Origin: Nocardioides euryhalodurans
Lineage (GTDB): Bacteria; Actinomycetota; Actinomycetes; Propionibacteriales; Nocardioidaceae
Length of the DNA stretch: 64,000 nucleotides
Direction: 5' to 3'
NCBI RefSeq assembly: GCF_004564375.1
Contig: NZ_CP038267.1
Span: forward strand, 62,001 to 126,000
This document shows positions 1-10,938 of the stretch, piece by piece (position 1 is the first letter of the stretch; each line of letters opens with the position of its first letter). Both the position numbers and the translations under genes were made by a program. The notes under the pieces were generated by a model. That model was not told the origin of the DNA and made no database searches. It saw only the letters and a program-made list of their open reading frames with translations.

Positions 1-180
1 GGGGCGCTCGCCTCGGTCGTGGCGACCGTCCTCGCCGTCGCGTGGTGCCCGGCCTGGCCGGAGATGGGGAGCCGCTACGACGCCCCCGGCGGGCGAGGTG
101 TGGCCGACGTACCTCTGGAGGAGCAGTCGAGCATCGACCTGTGGAAGTCGATGGACGAGGGCCGTGACCCGACCGCCTGA
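1..180 (+). CDS. Trp biosynthesis-associated membrane protein, C-terminal fragment
   Basis: The last 59 codons of a gene that begins before the window. The fragment has the end of a hydrophobic segment followed by GSRYDAP and DLWKSMDEGRDPT, which match the C-terminal signature of the Trp-operon membrane protein family (Trp_oprn_chp) found between trpE and trpC in actinobacteria. Its biochemical role is not established. It sits 53 nt before the HGxxPAAW gene and belongs to the same trp gene group. Family assignment rests on the tail motif plus position. Confidence 0.75.
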   Translation, partial: GALASVVATVLAVAWCPAWPEMGSRYDAPGGRGVADVPLEEQSSIDLWKSMDEGRDPTA

Positions 181-190
181 GCGGTTTCAC

Positions 191-196
191 TACACT
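191..196 (+). promoter_or_regulatory. Possible -10 box before the HGxxPAAW gene
   Basis: TACACT fits TANNNT; a start site near 203 would leave a ~30-nt leader with GAGGAG at 221-226. No good -35 at 16-19 nt, so this is a weak internal promoter of the trp operon. Confidence 0.3.
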
Positions 197-233
197 TGCC
201 CCGCACCGCCCACCCGCATCGAGGAGCACCCGC

Positions 234-434
234 ATGGCTGACAACCACGGCAACACCCCCGCCGCCTGGACCGGCGTCACGGTGGCGATGCTCGGTTTCA
301 TCGTCGGCGGTGTGGGCCTGATGCTCGACCCGGTCAGCATGACGCTGTTCTGGGTCGGTTGCGCCCTCGGCGTCGCCGCCCTCGTGGTGTTCGCCGTGAT
401 GGCCAGGATGGGTCTCAACAGCTCCGACCACTGA
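234..434 (+). CDS. HGxxPAAW family small membrane protein (DUF6704 type)
   Basis: A 66-aa protein with the family signature HGNTPAAWT at residues 5-13 and two hydrophobic stretches (about 14-32 and 37-58), so probably a two-pass membrane protein. The family is typically encoded between the Trp-operon membrane protein and trpC in actinobacteria, as here; its function is unknown. GAGGAG at 221-226 gives a 7-nt spacing to the ATG. Its stop codon overlaps the Shine-Dalgarno of trpC, which points to translational coupling. Confidence 0.85.
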   Translation: MADNHGNTPAAWTGVTVAMLGFIVGGVGLMLDPVSMTLFWVGCALGVAALVVFAVMARMGLNSSDH

Positions 435-444
435 GGACCTCACC

Positions 445-1236
445 ATGTCCGTGCTCGACGACATCGTCGCCGGGGTACGGATCGACCTCGACCGCCGCCG
501 TGCGGTGACCCCTGACGCGGACCTGCGTGCCGCGCTGGCCGACGTGGATCCGCCCCGGGACCCGATGCCCCACTTCCGCGACCCCGGCTGCAGCGTGATC
601 GCCGAGGTCAAGCGACGCAGTCCCAGCAAGGGCGACCTCGCCGACATCCCCGACCCGGCCGACCTCGCGCGCCGCTACGCCGCGGGCGGGGCGGCCGCGA
701 TCAGCGTCCTCACCGAGGAGCGTCGCTTCGGCGGCAGCCTCGACGACCTCCGCGCCGTGCGGGCCGCGGTCGACACGCCCCTGCTGCGCAAGGACTTCAT
801 GGTCGAGCCCTACCAGCTGCTCGAGGCCCGCGCCGCCGGTGCGGACCTCGCGCTGCTGATCGTGGCGGCGCTCGACGACGACCGGCTGCGCCTGCTCCAC
901 GACGAGGCCCGGACGCTCGGGCTGACCGTGCTCGTGGAGGTCCACGACGAGGCCGAGACCGAGCGGGCCGTCGCCCTCGGCGCCGAGCTGGTCGGCATCA
1001 ACGCCCGCAACCTCAAGACCCTCGAGGTCGATCCCGGCGCCTTCGCACGGCTCGCGCCCCTCGTGCCCGAGGACCGCGTGCTGGTCGCCGAGTCCGGGAT
1101 CACCGGCCCCGCCGACGTGGCGTCGTACGTCGCCGCAGGGGCCCGGGTTGTGTTGGTGGGGGAGGCTCTGGTCAGGGGCGGGGACCCCGCGGCCGCCGTG
1201 GCCGCCATGACCGGGACGACAGGAGTGACGCGATGA
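445..1236 (+). CDS. trpC: Indole-3-glycerol phosphate synthase
   Basis: Converts CdRP to indole-3-glycerol phosphate, the fourth step of the tryptophan branch, in the cytoplasm. The 263-aa length is normal for a single-function TrpC. Hallmarks of the (beta/alpha)8 barrel are visible: [13 protein letters not shown] near residue 52, [11 protein letters not shown] near 114, [11 protein letters not shown] near 189 and VAESGI near 215. GAGGA at 433-437, overlapping the previous stop codon, places the ATG at 445. The trpB start overlaps its stop (ATGA at 1233-1236), so the two are translationally coupled. Confidence 0.97.
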   Translation: MSVLDDIVAGVRIDLDRRRAVTPDADLRAALADVDPPRDPMPHFRDPGCSVIAEVKRRSPSKGDLADIPDPADLARRYAAGGAAAISVLTEERRFGGSLDDLRAVRAAVDTPLLRKDFMVEPYQLLEARAAGADLALLIVAALDDDRLRLLHDEARTLGLTVLVEVHDEAETERAVALGAELVGINARNLKTLEVDPGAFARLAPLVPEDRVLVAESGITGPADVASYVAAGARVVLVGEALVRGGDPAAAVAAMTGTTGVTR

Positions 1237-2483
1237 CCGCCGACGACACCGCCCTCGGCTGGGACGCCGACGAGCGGGGCTACTTCGGCCAGTGGGGCGG
1301 TCGCTTCATGCCCGAGGCGCTGGTCGCCGCGCTCGACGAGCTCGACGCCGCCTGGCAGGACGCCAAGGCGGACCCGGGTTTCCAGCGGGACTTCGAGGCG
1401 ATCCTGCGCGAGTTCGCCAACACGCCGAGCCCGCTCTACCACGCCGAACGCCTCAGCGAGCAGCTCGGCGTGACCCTGCTGCTCAAGCGCGAGGACCTCA
1501 ACCACACGGGCGCCCACAAGATCCGCAACGTGCTCGGCCAGGCACTGCTGACCCGGCGGATGGGCAAGCCGCGCGTGATCGCCGAGACCGGCGCCGGCCA
1601 GCACGGCGTGGCCGCGGCCACCGCCGCGGCGTACTTCGGGCTGGACTGCACCGTCTACATGGGCGAGGTCGACACCCGGCGCCAGGCGCTCAACGTGGCA
1701 CGGATGAAGCTGCTCGGGTCCACCGTGGTGCCGGTGTCCTCCGGCAGCGCGACTCTCAAGGACGCCATCAACGAGGCGCTGCGCGACTGGGTCGCCAGCG
1801 TCGACCACACCGCGTACCTCTTCGGCACGGCCGCCGGTCCCCACCCGTTCCCGAGCATGGTGCGCGACCTGTGCCGCGGCATCGGCGACGAGGCCCGCGC
1901 GCAGTGCCTCGACCACTGGGGCCGGCTGCCCGACACCGTGGCGGCCTGCGTCGGGGGCGGCTCCAACGCCATCGGGCTCTTCACCGCGTTCCTCGACGAC
2001 CCGGACGTCGCGATCCTCGGGCTCGAGCCCGCCGGCGACGGCGTCGAGACCGGTCGTCACGCCGCCACCATCTCGGCCGGCGCACCCGGGGTGCTCCACG
2101 GGGCGCGGACCTTCGTGCTGCAGGACGACGACGGCCAGACCGTCGAGTCCCACTCCATCTCCGCAGGCCTCGACTACCCCGGGGTCGGCCCCCAGCACGC
2201 CCACCTGTCCTCGACCGGCCGCGCGACGTACGTCCCGGTGACCGACCGCGAGGCGATGGACGCGATGGCGCTGCTGAGCCGGACCGAGGGCATCATCCCC
2301 GCGATCGAGTCGGCCCACGCGCTCGCCGGCGCCTTCGACGCGGCCCGCCGCCTCGCCGAGGAGAAGGGCCCCGAGGCGATCATGCTGGTCAACCTGAGCG
2401 GCCGCGGCGACAAGGACATGGGGACGGCCATCGAGTGGTTCGGCCTCGACCCCGAGTCAGCGACCGAGGAGCCGATCGGATGA
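1233..2483 (+). CDS. trpB: Tryptophan synthase beta subunit
   Basis: PLP enzyme that condenses indole with serine. At 416 aa it is slightly longer than the E. coli enzyme (~397 aa), with the extra length at the two ends. The PLP lysine lies in [11 protein letters not shown] (about residue 94) and the phosphate-binding loop is [10 protein letters not shown] (about 235). The ATG overlaps the trpC stop and the trpA start ATG overlaps its own stop, so trpCBA is one coupled unit. It works as an alpha2-beta2 complex with TrpA, passing indole through an internal tunnel. Confidence 0.98.
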   Translation: MTADDTALGWDADERGYFGQWGGRFMPEALVAALDELDAAWQDAKADPGFQRDFEAILREFANTPSPLYHAERLSEQLGVTLLLKREDLNHTGAHKIRNVLGQALLTRRMGKPRVIAETGAGQHGVAAATAAAYFGLDCTVYMGEVDTRRQALNVARMKLLGSTVVPVSSGSATLKDAINEALRDWVASVDHTAYLFGTAAGPHPFPSMVRDLCRGIGDEARAQCLDHWGRLPDTVAACVGGGSNAIGLFTAFLDDPDVAILGLEPAGDGVETGRHAATISAGAPGVLHGARTFVLQDDDGQTVESHSISAGLDYPGVGPQHAHLSSTGRATYVPVTDREAMDAMALLSRTEGIIPAIESAHALAGAFDAARRLAEEKGPEAIMLVNLSGRGDKDMGTAIEWFGLDPESATEEPIG

Positions 2484-3280
2484 ACACCACGGCGTCCGCC
2501 TTCGACAAGGCCCGCGGCGAGGGCAGGGCAGCCCTCGTCGGCTACCTGCCGGCCGGTTTCCCCGACGTCCCAGGCGGCATCGAGGCGCTGACCGCGCTGG
2601 TCGGCGCTGGCTGCGACGTGATCGAGGTCGGGCTGCCCTACAGCGACCCGGTCATGGACGGCCCGACCATCCAGGCGGCTGCGCAGCAGGCGCTCGAGGG
2701 CGGTGTGCGGACGACCGACGTGCTCCGCACGGTCGAGGCTGTCGCCGCGACCGGCACGCCCACGGTGGTGATGACCTACTGGAACCCCGTCGAGCGCTAC
2801 GGCGTCGAGCGGTTCGCGGCCGACCTCGCGAGTGCCGGGGGAGCGGGCCTGATCACGCCCGACCTCACCCCCGACAGCGGCGCCGAGTGGATCGCTGCCG
2901 CGGACGCCCACGACCTCGACAAGGTCTTCCTCGTCGCCCCCAGCTCGACCGAGGACCGGATCGCCATGACCACGAAGGCCTGCCGCGGCTTCGTCTACGC
3001 CACCGCCGTGATGGGTGTGACCGGCGCCCGGACCACCACCAGCGACCTGGCGGGGCCGCTCGTCGCACGCACCCGCGCGGTCACCGAGCTGCCCGTCGCG
3101 GTCGGGCTGGGCGTCAGCAACGGCGACCAGGCCGCCGAGGTGGCGTCGTACGCCGACGGCGTGATCGTCGGCTCCGCCTTCGTCCGCACGCTGCTCGACC
3201 ACCCCGGTGACCGGGCCGCCGGGCTGCGGGCGCTCGAGGCGCTCACCGAGGACCTGGCCGGGGGCGTGAGGCGTGCGTAG
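2480..3280 (+). CDS. trpA: Tryptophan synthase alpha subunit
   Basis: Cleaves indole-3-glycerol phosphate to indole and glyceraldehyde-3-phosphate. Start chosen at ATG 2480, which overlaps the trpB stop by 4 nt (ATGA); the reading frame stays open far upstream but that part is a trpB shadow. 266 aa. The catalytic glutamate is in [10 protein letters not shown] and the catalytic aspartate in VMDGPTIQ, as in other TrpA proteins. Its last codons overlap the start of the SCO1 gene by 8 nt. Confidence 0.97.
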   Translation: MNTTASAFDKARGEGRAALVGYLPAGFPDVPGGIEALTALVGAGCDVIEVGLPYSDPVMDGPTIQAAAQQALEGGVRTTDVLRTVEAVAATGTPTVVMTYWNPVERYGVERFAADLASAGGAGLITPDLTPDSGAEWIAAADAHDLDKVFLVAPSSTEDRIAMTTKACRGFVYATAVMGVTGARTTTSDLAGPLVARTRAVTELPVAVGLGVSNGDQAAEVASYADGVIVGSAFVRTLLDHPGDRAAGLRALEALTEDLAGGVRRA

Positions 3281-3881
3281 GAGCTTCGTCGTCCTCGTCG
3301 CCCTGCTCTCGCTCGTCCTGCTCGCCGGCTGCGGCTCCGACGCCCCGGCCGAGGGGGACGTCAGCGGGGCGGTCCTCACCGAGCCGTACGTCGTCCCCGA
3401 CACCGCGCTGGTCGACACCGACGGCGAGCCGTTCTCGCTGGCCGCGGACACCGACGAGCGGCTCACGCTGGTCTTCTTCGGCTACACCAACTGCCCCGAC
3501 ATCTGCCAGATCGTGATGTCGAGCCTCAGCAGCGCGCTGACCCGCCTCGACGAGGCCGACCGCGAGGACGTCCAGGTGGTGTTCGTGACCACCGACCCGG
3601 CCCGCGACGACGAGGCGGCACTGCGCGACTACCTCGACCGCTTCGACCCCGCGTTCGTCGGTCTCACCGGTGACCTCGACACGATCACCGACATCGGCCT
3701 GGACCTCGGGGTCGCCGTCGAGAAGGGCGAGAAGCTCCCCAGCGGCGGCTACGAGGTCACCCACAGCACCCAGGTGATCGGCGTCGACGCCGAGGACCGG
3801 GCCCCGATCGTGTGGACCGAGGGCACCTCCGCCGAGGAGTTCGCCCAGGACGTCCACACCCTGCTGACCGGAGAGGTCTGA
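3273..3881 (+). CDS. SCO1/SenC/PrrC-type copper chaperone lipoprotein
   Basis: Probable copper delivery protein for the CuA centre of cytochrome c oxidase, anchored outside the membrane. A 202-aa protein with a lipoprotein signal (LLAGC near residue 21) and a thioredoxin fold. The copper-binding CxxxC is present as NCPDIC and the conserved distal histidine in THSTQVIGVD. GTG start overlaps the end of trpA by 8 nt, and its stop overlaps the lgt start (ATG at 3881), so it is co-transcribed with trp genes. That location is a shared operon habit rather than a metabolic link. It is notably followed by lgt, the enzyme that modifies lipoproteins like this one. Confidence 0.93.
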   Translation: MRRSFVVLVALLSLVLLAGCGSDAPAEGDVSGAVLTEPYVVPDTALVDTDGEPFSLAADTDERLTLVFFGYTNCPDICQIVMSSLSSALTRLDEADREDVQVVFVTTDPARDDEAALRDYLDRFDPAFVGLTGDLDTITDIGLDLGVAVEKGEKLPSGGYEVTHSTQVIGVDAEDRAPIVWTEGTSAEEFAQDVHTLLTGEV

Positions 3882-4738
3882 TGGTCACGCTCTGGAGCAT
3901 CCCGAGTCCCGACAACGGCGTCTGGTACCTCGGACCGTTCCCGCTGCGGGCCTACGCCCTCGCGATCATCCTCGGCATCGTCGCGGCGATCTGGATCGGC
4001 GAGCGACGCTGGGTCGCGCGCGGCGGCGAGAAGGGGGAGGTCACCGACCTGGCGATCTGGGCGGTGCCCTTCGGGCTCGTCGGGGGCCGGCTCTACCACG
4101 TCGCCACCGACTGGCAGCTCTACTTCCCCGACAACCCCTGGGGAGCGCTCTACGTCTGGCAGGGCGGGCTCGGCATCTGGGGCGCCATCTCGCTGGGCGC
4201 GGTCGGCGTGATCGTCGGCGCCAAGGTCAAGGGCATCAAGGTCCTCCCGCTGCTCGACGCCATCGCCCCCGGGATCCTGGTCGCGCAGGCGATCGGTCGC
4301 TGGGGCAACTACTTCAACCAGGAGCTCTTCGGGCGCCCCACCGACCTGCCGTGGGGGCTCGAGATCGCTGCAGACTTCCGCCCGGTCGGCTACCTCGAGG
4401 TCGCGACCTTCCACCCGACGTTCCTCTACGAGTTCCTCTGGAACCTCGCCGCCTTCGCCGTCGTGGTCTGGGCGGACCGCCGGTTCCGGCTCGGTCACGG
4501 CCGCGTCGTGGCGCTCTACGTGATGGCCTACACGCTCGGTCGTGGCTGGATCGAGATGCTTCGCATCGACGACGTCCAGATGAACGACGTGCTCGGCCTG
4601 CGGCTCAACGTCTGGACCTCGATCGTGCTGTTCCTGGCCGCGGCGGCCTGGTTCGTGTGGTCCGCGCGCCGCTACCCCGGTCGGGAGACGGTCGTTCGTC
4701 AGGCGAGAGACGAGCAGGAGCCCACCGCGACCGGGTGA
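3881..4738 (+). CDS. lgt: Prolipoprotein diacylglyceryl transferase
   Basis: Inner-membrane enzyme that transfers diacylglycerol to the lipobox cysteine of prolipoproteins. 285 aa with about seven hydrophobic segments. The Lgt signature is clear: GRWGNYFNQELFG near residue 147, and the conserved C-terminal YTLGRGWIEMLR region near 217. Start at ATG 3881, overlapping the SCO1 stop by one nucleotide; the upstream in-frame extension is a shadow of the SCO1 gene. Last gene of the trp-lgt unit. Client lipoproteins in this window include SCO1, the branched-chain binding protein, the GH3 enzyme, the M28 peptidase and CapA. Confidence 0.97.
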   Translation: MVTLWSIPSPDNGVWYLGPFPLRAYALAIILGIVAAIWIGERRWVARGGEKGEVTDLAIWAVPFGLVGGRLYHVATDWQLYFPDNPWGALYVWQGGLGIWGAISLGAVGVIVGAKVKGIKVLPLLDAIAPGILVAQAIGRWGNYFNQELFGRPTDLPWGLEIAADFRPVGYLEVATFHPTFLYEFLWNLAAFAVVVWADRRFRLGHGRVVALYVMAYTLGRGWIEMLRIDDVQMNDVLGLRLNVWTSIVLFLAAAAWFVWSARRYPGRETVVRQARDEQEPTATG

Positions 4739-4744
4739 TAGCGT
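4739..4744 (+). promoter_or_regulatory. Probable -10 box for gltBD
   Basis: TAGCGT directly follows the lgt stop codon. It would start a leader of about 105 nt before gltB. No clear -35. The leader has a small GTCGG/CCGAC hairpin near 4823-4835 and GGGAG at 4841-4845 as ribosome binding site. Confidence 0.4.
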
Positions 4745-4854
4745 TGCCGAGCGCCTTGGGCCAACGTCGTCCCCTGCGTGGCATCCGCTTCAGCTGACTC
4801 GTCGCACGCTCCCCCGGGAGGGTCGGCGACCGACGACGACGGGAGAACGACCCA

Positions 4855-7800
4855 GTGTCATCGCACGCGTTCCCGCCGCACATCCCTCCTGCACAGGGCC
4901 TCTACGACCCGCGCCACGAGCACGACGCCTGCGGGGTCGCGTTCGTGGCCACGCTGACCGGCGAGGCCAGCCACGACATCGTGGCCAAGGCGCTCACGGC
5001 GCTGCGCAACCTCGACCACCGCGGCGCCGCGGGCGCCGAGCCGAACTCCGGCGACGGTGCCGGCATCCTGATGCAGGTCCCCGACGCCTTCCTGCGGGCC
5101 GAGGTCGACTTCGAGCTCCCCACCCACGGCTCGTACGCCGTCGGCACCGCCTTCCTCCCGGGCGACGAGGAGAAGGCCACCAAGGCGCGCAGCCGGATCG
5201 AGGAGCTCGCCGCCGAGGAGGGACTCGCCGTCCTGGGTTGGCGCGACGTGCCGACCGAGGCCGACGTGCTGGGGGCCACCGCGCTGAGCGTGATGCCGAC
5301 CTTCAGCCAGGTCTTCGTCGCCGGCGCCAACGCCCGGGTCGCGGGGATGGCGCTGGAGCGGCAGGCGTTCTGCCTGCGCAAGCGGGCCGAGAAGGAGACG
5401 GGGACGTACTTCCCCTCCCTGTCCTCGCGCACCCTGGTCTACAAGGGGATGCTGACCACCGAGCAGCTCGACCACTTCTACCCCGACCTGCTCGACGAGC
5501 GGGTCGCCTCGGCGCTGGCGGTCGTGCACTCCCGCTTCTCCACGAACACCTTCCCGAGCTGGCCGCTGGCCCACCCGTTCCGGTTCATCGCCCACAACGG
5601 CGAGATCAACACCGTCATGGGCAACCGCAACTGGATGCGGGCGCGCGAGGCGCTGCTCGAGTCGGACCTGATCTCGGGCGACCTCGACCGGCTGTTCCCG
5701 ATCTGCACGCCGGGGGCGTCGGACTCGGCCTCGTTCGACGAGGTGCTCGAGCTGCTCCACCTCGGCGGCAGGTCGCTGCCCCACTCGGTGCTGATGATGA
5801 TCCCCGAGGCGTGGGAGAACCACGCCGAGATGGACCCCGCCCGGCGCGCCTTCTACCGCTTCCACTCCTCGATGATGGAGCCGTGGGACGGCCCTGCGTG
5901 CGTGGTCTTCACCGACGGCACCCAGATCGGCGCGGTCCTCGACCGCAACGGGCTGCGTCCCTCCCGCTACTGGGTCACCGACGACGGGCTGGTCGTGCTG
6001 GCCTCCGAGGTCGGCGTGCTCGAGCTGGACCCGGCCACGATCACCCGCAAGGGCCGGCTCAAGCCGGGCCGCATGTTCCTCGTCGACACCGACGAGCACC
6101 GGATCATCGAGGACGAGGAGATCAAGTCGGAGCTCGCCGCCGAGAACCCCTACGACGAGTGGCTCCACGCCGGGCTGATCCACCTCGACGACCTGCCGGA
6201 CCGCGAGCACATCGTCCACACCCACGCCTCGGTCACCCGCCGCCAGCAGATCTTCGGCTACACCGAGGAGCAGCTGCGGGTGCTGCTCTCGCCGATGGCG
6301 AACACCGGCGCCGAGCCGCTCGGCTCGATGGGCACCGACACCCCGATCGCGGCGCTGAGCGACAAGCCGCGGCTGCTGTTCGACTACTTCAGCCAGCTCT
6401 TCGCCCAGGTCACGAACCCGCCGCTGGACGCGATCCGCGAGGAGCTCGTGACCTCGCTGGCCGGCACCATCGGCCCGGAGGCCAACCTGCTCGAGCCGGC
6501 GCCCGCCTCGTGCCGGCAGGTGGTGCTGCCGTTCCCGGTCATCTCCAACGACGACCTGGCCAAGATCCGCCACATCAACCGTGACGGCGACATGCCGGGC
6601 TTCATCACCCACGTCTCGCGCGGCCTCTACGACGTCGAGCGCGGCGGTGCCGCGATGGCCGAGCGGATCGACGAGATCTGCCGCGAGGTGTCCGCCGCGA
6701 TCGCCGACGGCGCCCGCGTGATCGTGCTCTCCGACCGCCACTCCACCCAGGAGCTGGCGCCGATCCCGTCGCTGCTGCTCACCGGCGCGGTCCACCACCA
6801 CCTGGTGCGCGAGAAGACCCGTACCCAGGTCGGTCTCGTGGTCGAGGCCGGCGACGTGCGCGAGGTGCACCACGTCGCGCTCCTCATCGGGTACGGCGCG
6901 GCTGCGGTCAACCCCTACCTCGCCATGGAGAGCGTCGAGGACCTGGCCCGCGACGCCTACTACGTCACCGCGGAGCCGGAGCAGGCGATGGCCAACTTGG
7001 TGAAGGCGCTCGGCAAGGGGGTGCTCAAGGTGATGTCCAAGATGGGCGTCTCCACCGTGGCGTCCTACACCGGCGCCCAGATCTTCGAGGCCGTCGGCCT
7101 CTCGCAGGCGGTCGTCGACAAGTACTTCACCGGCACCACCTCCAAGCTCGGTGGCATCGAGCTCGACACGATCGCCGAGGAGGTCGCCCGCCGCCACGCC
7201 GTGGCGTACCCCCGGGCCGGCATCGCCCCCTCCCACCGGCAGCTCGCCATCGGCGGCGAGTACCAGTGGCGTCGTGAGGGGGAACCGCACCTCTTCGACC
7301 CCGAGACGGTCTTCCGGCTCCAGCACGCCACCCGCACCGGGCAGTACGACATCTTCAAGCAGTACACCCAGCGCGTGGACGACCAGGCACTGCGGCTGAT
7401 GACGCTGCGTGGCCTGTTCCGCTTCGCCGGTGACCGTGAGCCGATCCCGATCGAGGAGGTCGAGCCGGCCTCCGAGATCGTCAAGCGCTTCTCGACGGGC
7501 GCGATGTCCTACGGGTCCATCAGCAAGGAGGCCCACGAGACCCTTGCGATCGCGATGAACCGGCTGGGTGCGAAGTCGAACACCGGCGAGGGCGGGGAGG
7601 ACTCCGACCGGCTCCACGACCCCGAGCGACGCAGCGCGATCAAGCAGGTCGCGTCGGGACGGTTCGGTGTCACCTCCGAGTACCTCACCAACGCCGACGA
7701 CATCCAGATCAAGATGGCGCAGGGCGCCAAGCCCGGCGAGGGCGGCCAGCTGCCCGGCAACAAGGTCTATCCGTGGGTCGCCAAGACGCGCTACTCCACG

Positions 7801-9423
7801 CCGGGCGTGGGACTGATCAGTCCGCCCCCTCACCACGACATCTACTCCATCGAGGACCTCGCACAGCTGATCCACGACCTCAAGAACGCCAACCCGAGCG
7901 CGCGGGTGCACGTCAAGCTGGTCTCGGAGGTCGGGGTCGGCACGGTCGCGGCGGGCGTCTCCAAGGCGCACGCCGACGTCGTGCTCATCTCCGGCCACGA
8001 CGGCGGCACCGGCGCCTCGCCGCTGACCTCGCTCAAGCACGCCGGAGGTCCGTGGGAGCTCGGCCTGGCCGAGACCCAGCAGACGCTGCTCCTCAACGGG
8101 CTGCGCGACCGGATCGTCGTCCAGACGGACGGCCAGCTCAAGACCGGCCGCGACGTCGTCATCGCCGCCCTCCTCGGTGCCGAGGAGTACGGCTTCGCGA
8201 CCGCGCCGCTCGTGGTCTCGGGCTGCATCATGATGCGGGTCTGCCACCTCGACACCTGCCCGGTCGGCGTCGCCACCCAGAACCCCGTGCTCCGCAAGCG
8301 ATACAGCGGCAAGCCGGAGTTCGTGGTGACGTTCTTCGAGTACATCGCCCAGGAGGTGCGCGAGCTCCTCGCCGAGCTCGGCTTCCGGAGCCTCGACGAG
8401 GCCATCGGCCGGGTCGACGCGCTCGACGTCGGCCGGGCGGTGCACCACTGGAAGGCCGCCGGGATGGACCTCACGCCGATCCTCCACCAGGCCACCGTGG
8501 CCGGGGAGTTCGGCCAGTTCGAGGGCCAGCACCTCCGCTGCACCGGGAGTCAGGACCACGGTCTGGACAAGGCGCTCGACAACGAGCTGCTCCGGATCGC
8601 CGAGCCCGCCCTCGAGCGGGGCGAGCCGGTGCGGGCGCAGCTGGAGATCCGCAACGTCAACCGGACCGTCGGCACGATCCTCGGTCACGAGGTCACCCGC
8701 CGCTACCGCGCCGAGGGCCTGCCCGACGGCACCATCGACCTGACCTTCCTCGGGTCGGCGGGCCAGTCGTTCGGGGCGTTCCTGCCCCGGGGAGTCACGC
8801 TGCGGCTCGAGGGCGACGCCAACGACTACGTCGCCAAGGGACTCTCCGGTGGCCGGATCGTCGTCCGTCCCGACCGGGGGGCCACCTTCGACGCCGAGCG
8901 GCAGATCATCGCCGGCAACGTCATCGCGTACGGCGCCACCAGCGGCGAGGTCTTCCTCCGCGGCCAGGTGGGGGAGCGGTTCTGCGTCCGCAACTCCGGT
9001 GCCACCGCGGTCGTCGAGGGCGTGGGTGACCACGGTTGTGAGTACATGACCGGCGGCCGGGTCGCGATCCTCGGGTCGACGGGCCGCAACTTCGCCGCCG
9101 GCATGTCCGGCGGGTACGCCTTCGTGCTCGACCTCGACGAGCATCGGGTCAACCGCGAGCTGGTCGAGCTGCAGCCGCTGGCCGAGTTCGAGGACACCAG
9201 CGCCCACGACGAGCTGCACGACCTGGTCACCCGTCACCACGAGGAGACCGGCTCCACCGTCGCCGAGGAGCTGCTCGCCGACTGGGACGCGTCGCTGGCC
9301 CGCTTCACGCGGGTGATGCCGCGCGACTTCCAGCGCGTGCTCGACGTCCGAGCCGAGGCCGAGGCCGAGGGCCTCGACGCCGACGAGGCCGATGCCAGGA
9401 TCATGGAGGTGCTTCATGGCTGA
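4855..9423 (+). CDS. gltB: Glutamate synthase, large (alpha) subunit
   Basis: NADPH-dependent GOGAT large subunit; hydrolyses glutamine and transfers ammonia to 2-oxoglutarate. 1522 aa, normal for the family. The N-terminal class II amidotransferase begins at Cys26 (HEHDACGV) after a short propeptide. The FMN/2-oxoglutarate synthase domain covers roughly 860-1240 and includes cysteines of the [3Fe-4S] cluster in [12 protein letters not shown] (about 1123). A GXGXG beta-helix domain forms the C-terminus (about 1290-1480). GTG start with GGGAG upstream. It overlaps gltD by 8 nt. A large antiparallel open frame over the whole gene is a codon-bias shadow. Confidence 0.98.
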   Translation: MSSHAFPPHIPPAQGLYDPRHEHDACGVAFVATLTGEASHDIVAKALTALRNLDHRGAAGAEPNSGDGAGILMQVPDAFLRAEVDFELPTHGSYAVGTAFLPGDEEKATKARSRIEELAAEEGLAVLGWRDVPTEADVLGATALSVMPTFSQVFVAGANARVAGMALERQAFCLRKRAEKETGTYFPSLSSRTLVYKGMLTTEQLDHFYPDLLDERVASALAVVHSRFSTNTFPSWPLAHPFRFIAHNGEINTVMGNRNWMRAREALLESDLISGDLDRLFPICTPGASDSASFDEVLELLHLGGRSLPHSVLMMIPEAWENHAEMDPARRAFYRFHSSMMEPWDGPACVVFTDGTQIGAVLDRNGLRPSRYWVTDDGLVVLASEVGVLELDPATITRKGRLKPGRMFLVDTDEHRIIEDEEIKSELAAENPYDEWLHAGLIHLDDLPDREHIVHTHASVTRRQQIFGYTEEQLRVLLSPMANTGAEPLGSMGTDTPIAALSDKPRLLFDYFSQLFAQVTNPPLDAIREELVTSLAGTIGPEANLLEPAPASCRQVVLPFPVISNDDLAKIRHINRDGDMPGFITHVSRGLYDVERGGAAMAERIDEICREVSAAIADGARVIVLSDRHSTQELAPIPSLLLTGAVHHHLVREKTRTQVGLVVEAGDVREVHHVALLIGYGAAAVNPYLAMESVEDLARDAYYVTAEPEQAMANLVKALGKGVLKVMSKMGVSTVASYTGAQIFEAVGLSQAVVDKYFTGTTSKLGGIELDTIAEEVARRHAVAYPRAGIAPSHRQLAIGGEYQWRREGEPHLFDPETVFRLQHATRTGQYDIFKQYTQRVDDQALRLMTLRGLFRFAGDREPIPIEEVEPASEIVKRFSTGAMSYGSISKEAHETLAIAMNRLGAKSNTGEGGEDSDRLHDPERRSAIKQVASGRFGVTSEYLTNADDIQIKMAQGAKPGEGGQLPGNKVYPWVAKTRYSTPGVGLISPPPHHDIYSIEDLAQLIHDLKNANPSARVHVKLVSEVGVGTVAAGVSKAHADVVLISGHDGGTGASPLTSLKHAGGPWELGLAETQQTLLLNGLRDRIVVQTDGQLKTGRDVVIAALLGAEEYGFATAPLVVSGCIMMRVCHLDTCPVGVATQNPVLRKRYSGKPEFVVTFFEYIAQEVRELLAELGFRSLDEAIGRVDALDVGRAVHHWKAAGMDLTPILHQATVAGEFGQFEGQHLRCTGSQDHGLDKALDNELLRIAEPALERGEPVRAQLEIRNVNRTVGTILGHEVTRRYRAEGLPDGTIDLTFLGSAGQSFGAFLPRGVTLRLEGDANDYVAKGLSGGRIVVRPDRGATFDAERQIIAGNVIAYGATSGEVFLRGQVGERFCVRNSGATAVVEGVGDHGCEYMTGGRVAILGSTGRNFAAGMSGGYAFVLDLDEHRVNRELVELQPLAEFEDTSAHDELHDLVTRHHEETGSTVAEELLADWDASLARFTRVMPRDFQRVLDVRAEAEAEGLDADEADARIMEVLHG

Positions 9424-10876
9424 CCCCAAGGGATTCCTCAAGCACGGCCGCGAGGTCGCGACCCGCCGGCCCGTCGAGGAGCGCGTCAACGACTGGGACG
9501 AGGTCTACCCCGACGGGGTGGGCCGGGCCCTGCTGCCGATCATCAACACCCAGGCCGGCCGCTGCATGGACTGCGGCATCCCGTTCTGCCACCAGGGCTG
9601 CCCGCTGGGCAACCTGATCCCCGAGTGGAACGACCTGGTCTGGCGCGACGACTGGGACGGCGCGATCGAGCGGCTGCACGCCACCAACAACTTCCCGGAG
9701 TTCACCGGGCGGCTGTGCCCGGCCCCGTGCGAGCCGGCCTGCGTGCTCGGCATCAACCAGGACCCCGTCACCATCAAGAACGTCGAGGTCTCGATCATCG
9801 ACCGCGCCTGGGAGTCCGGGTCGGTACGCCCGCAGCCACCCGAGTGGCTGTCGGGCCGCACGGTGGCCGTGATCGGCTCCGGGCCCGCGGGCCTGGCCGC
9901 CGCCCAGCAGCTCACCCGCGCGGGGCACACCGTGGCGGTCTACGAGCGGGCCGACAAGATCGGCGGGCTGCTGCGCTACGGCATCCCCGAGTTCAAGATG
10001 GAGAAGAAGCACCTCGACCGGCGCCTGGACCAGATGCGGCGGGAGGGCACCGTCTTCCGGGCCGGCATCGACGTCGGGTCGGCCCAGCTCACCGCACAGG
10101 TGCTGCGCGACCGCTACGACGCGATCGTGCTGGCCGTCGGCTCGACGGTCGGCCGCGACCTGCCCGTGCCCGGCCGCGACCTGGCCGGCATCCACCAGGC
10201 GATGGAGTTCCTGCCGCAGTCCAACCGGGTCTCCCTCGGCGAGGAGGTCGAGGGCCAGATCCGCGCGGACGGCAAGCACGTGGTGATCATCGGCGGCGGC
10301 GACACGGGCGCCGACTGCCTCGGCACCGCGATCCGTCAGCAGGCCGCGTCGATCACGCAGCTCGAGATCATGGCGCAACCCCCGGAGTCGCGTCCCGACG
10401 GCCAGCCGTGGCCGACGTACCCGATGACCTTCCGGGTCTCCTCGGCGCACGAGGAGGGGGGTGACCGGGTCTACGCGGCCTCCACCCAGGAGTTCCTCGC
10501 CGACGACGAGGGTCGGGTCCGGGCGCTGAAGCTGGTCGACGTCGACGCCAAGTTCCAGCCCGTCGAGGGCACCGAGCGCGAGATCCCGGCCGACCTGGTG
10601 CTGCTCGCGATGGGCTTCACCGGCCCGGAGCAGCCGGGTCTGGTCGAGGAGCTCGGGGTCGAGCTCGACGACCGCGGCAACATCGTGCGGGACGGCCAGT
10701 ACGCCTCGTCGGTCGACGGGGTCTTCGTCGCCGGTGACGCGGGTCGTGGCCAGTCGCTGATCGTCTGGGCGATCGCGGAGGGGAGGGCGGCCGCGGCCGC
10801 GGTCGACCGGCACCTCACCGGTTCGACCAACCTGCCCTCGCCGATCCCGCCGACGGCGCGGCCGATCACCGCCTGA
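9416..10876 (+). CDS. gltD: Glutamate synthase, small (beta) subunit
   Basis: FAD- and NADPH-binding subunit that feeds electrons to GltB. 486 aa from ATG 9416, which overlaps the gltB stop. N-terminal iron-sulfur ligands are in CMDCGIPFC and CPAPCEPAC; the FAD Rossmann motif is GSGPAG (near residue 160) and the NADPH one is [10 protein letters not shown] (near 293). MGFTGPE near the C-terminus is typical. The 62-nt gap to pyk holds the pyk promoter. Confidence 0.98.
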   Translation: MADPKGFLKHGREVATRRPVEERVNDWDEVYPDGVGRALLPIINTQAGRCMDCGIPFCHQGCPLGNLIPEWNDLVWRDDWDGAIERLHATNNFPEFTGRLCPAPCEPACVLGINQDPVTIKNVEVSIIDRAWESGSVRPQPPEWLSGRTVAVIGSGPAGLAAAQQLTRAGHTVAVYERADKIGGLLRYGIPEFKMEKKHLDRRLDQMRREGTVFRAGIDVGSAQLTAQVLRDRYDAIVLAVGSTVGRDLPVPGRDLAGIHQAMEFLPQSNRVSLGEEVEGQIRADGKHVVIIGGGDTGADCLGTAIRQQAASITQLEIMAQPPESRPDGQPWPTYPMTFRVSSAHEEGGDRVYAASTQEFLADDEGRVRALKLVDVDAKFQPVEGTEREIPADLVLLAMGFTGPEQPGLVEELGVELDDRGNIVRDGQYASSVDGVFVAGDAGRGQSLIVWAIAEGRAAAAAVDRHLTGSTNLPSPIPPTARPITA

Positions 10877-10925
10877 ACCGGAGGTCCGGCGTCCGGAGTC
10901 CCGGGTGTTGGAACGATCAAACTGT

Positions 10926-10938
10926 TAGGGTTGAGCAC
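10926..10938 (+). promoter_or_regulatory. -10 box of pyk, leaderless type
   Basis: TAGGGT at 10926-10931, then 7 nt to the GTG. No Shine-Dalgarno fits between, so transcription probably starts at or next to the start codon. Confidence 0.55.

Noticed and set aside
4745-4854. Riboswitch or attenuator in the gltB leader, or a T-box/trp leader upstream of trpC
   Set aside because: Only small hairpins are visible; no leader peptide, specifier loop, T-box motif or known riboswitch core could be recognised.
4858-9489. Very long open frames opposite gltB, and similar ones opposite polA (20729-23416), gltD/pyk (9401-10813, 10471-12450) and ptrB (41336-44011)
   Set aside because: They are antiparallel shadows of strongly GC-biased genes: low-complexity Arg/Gly/Val/Asp-rich products, no ribosome sites, no known domains, while the opposite strand encodes complete recognisable enzymes.
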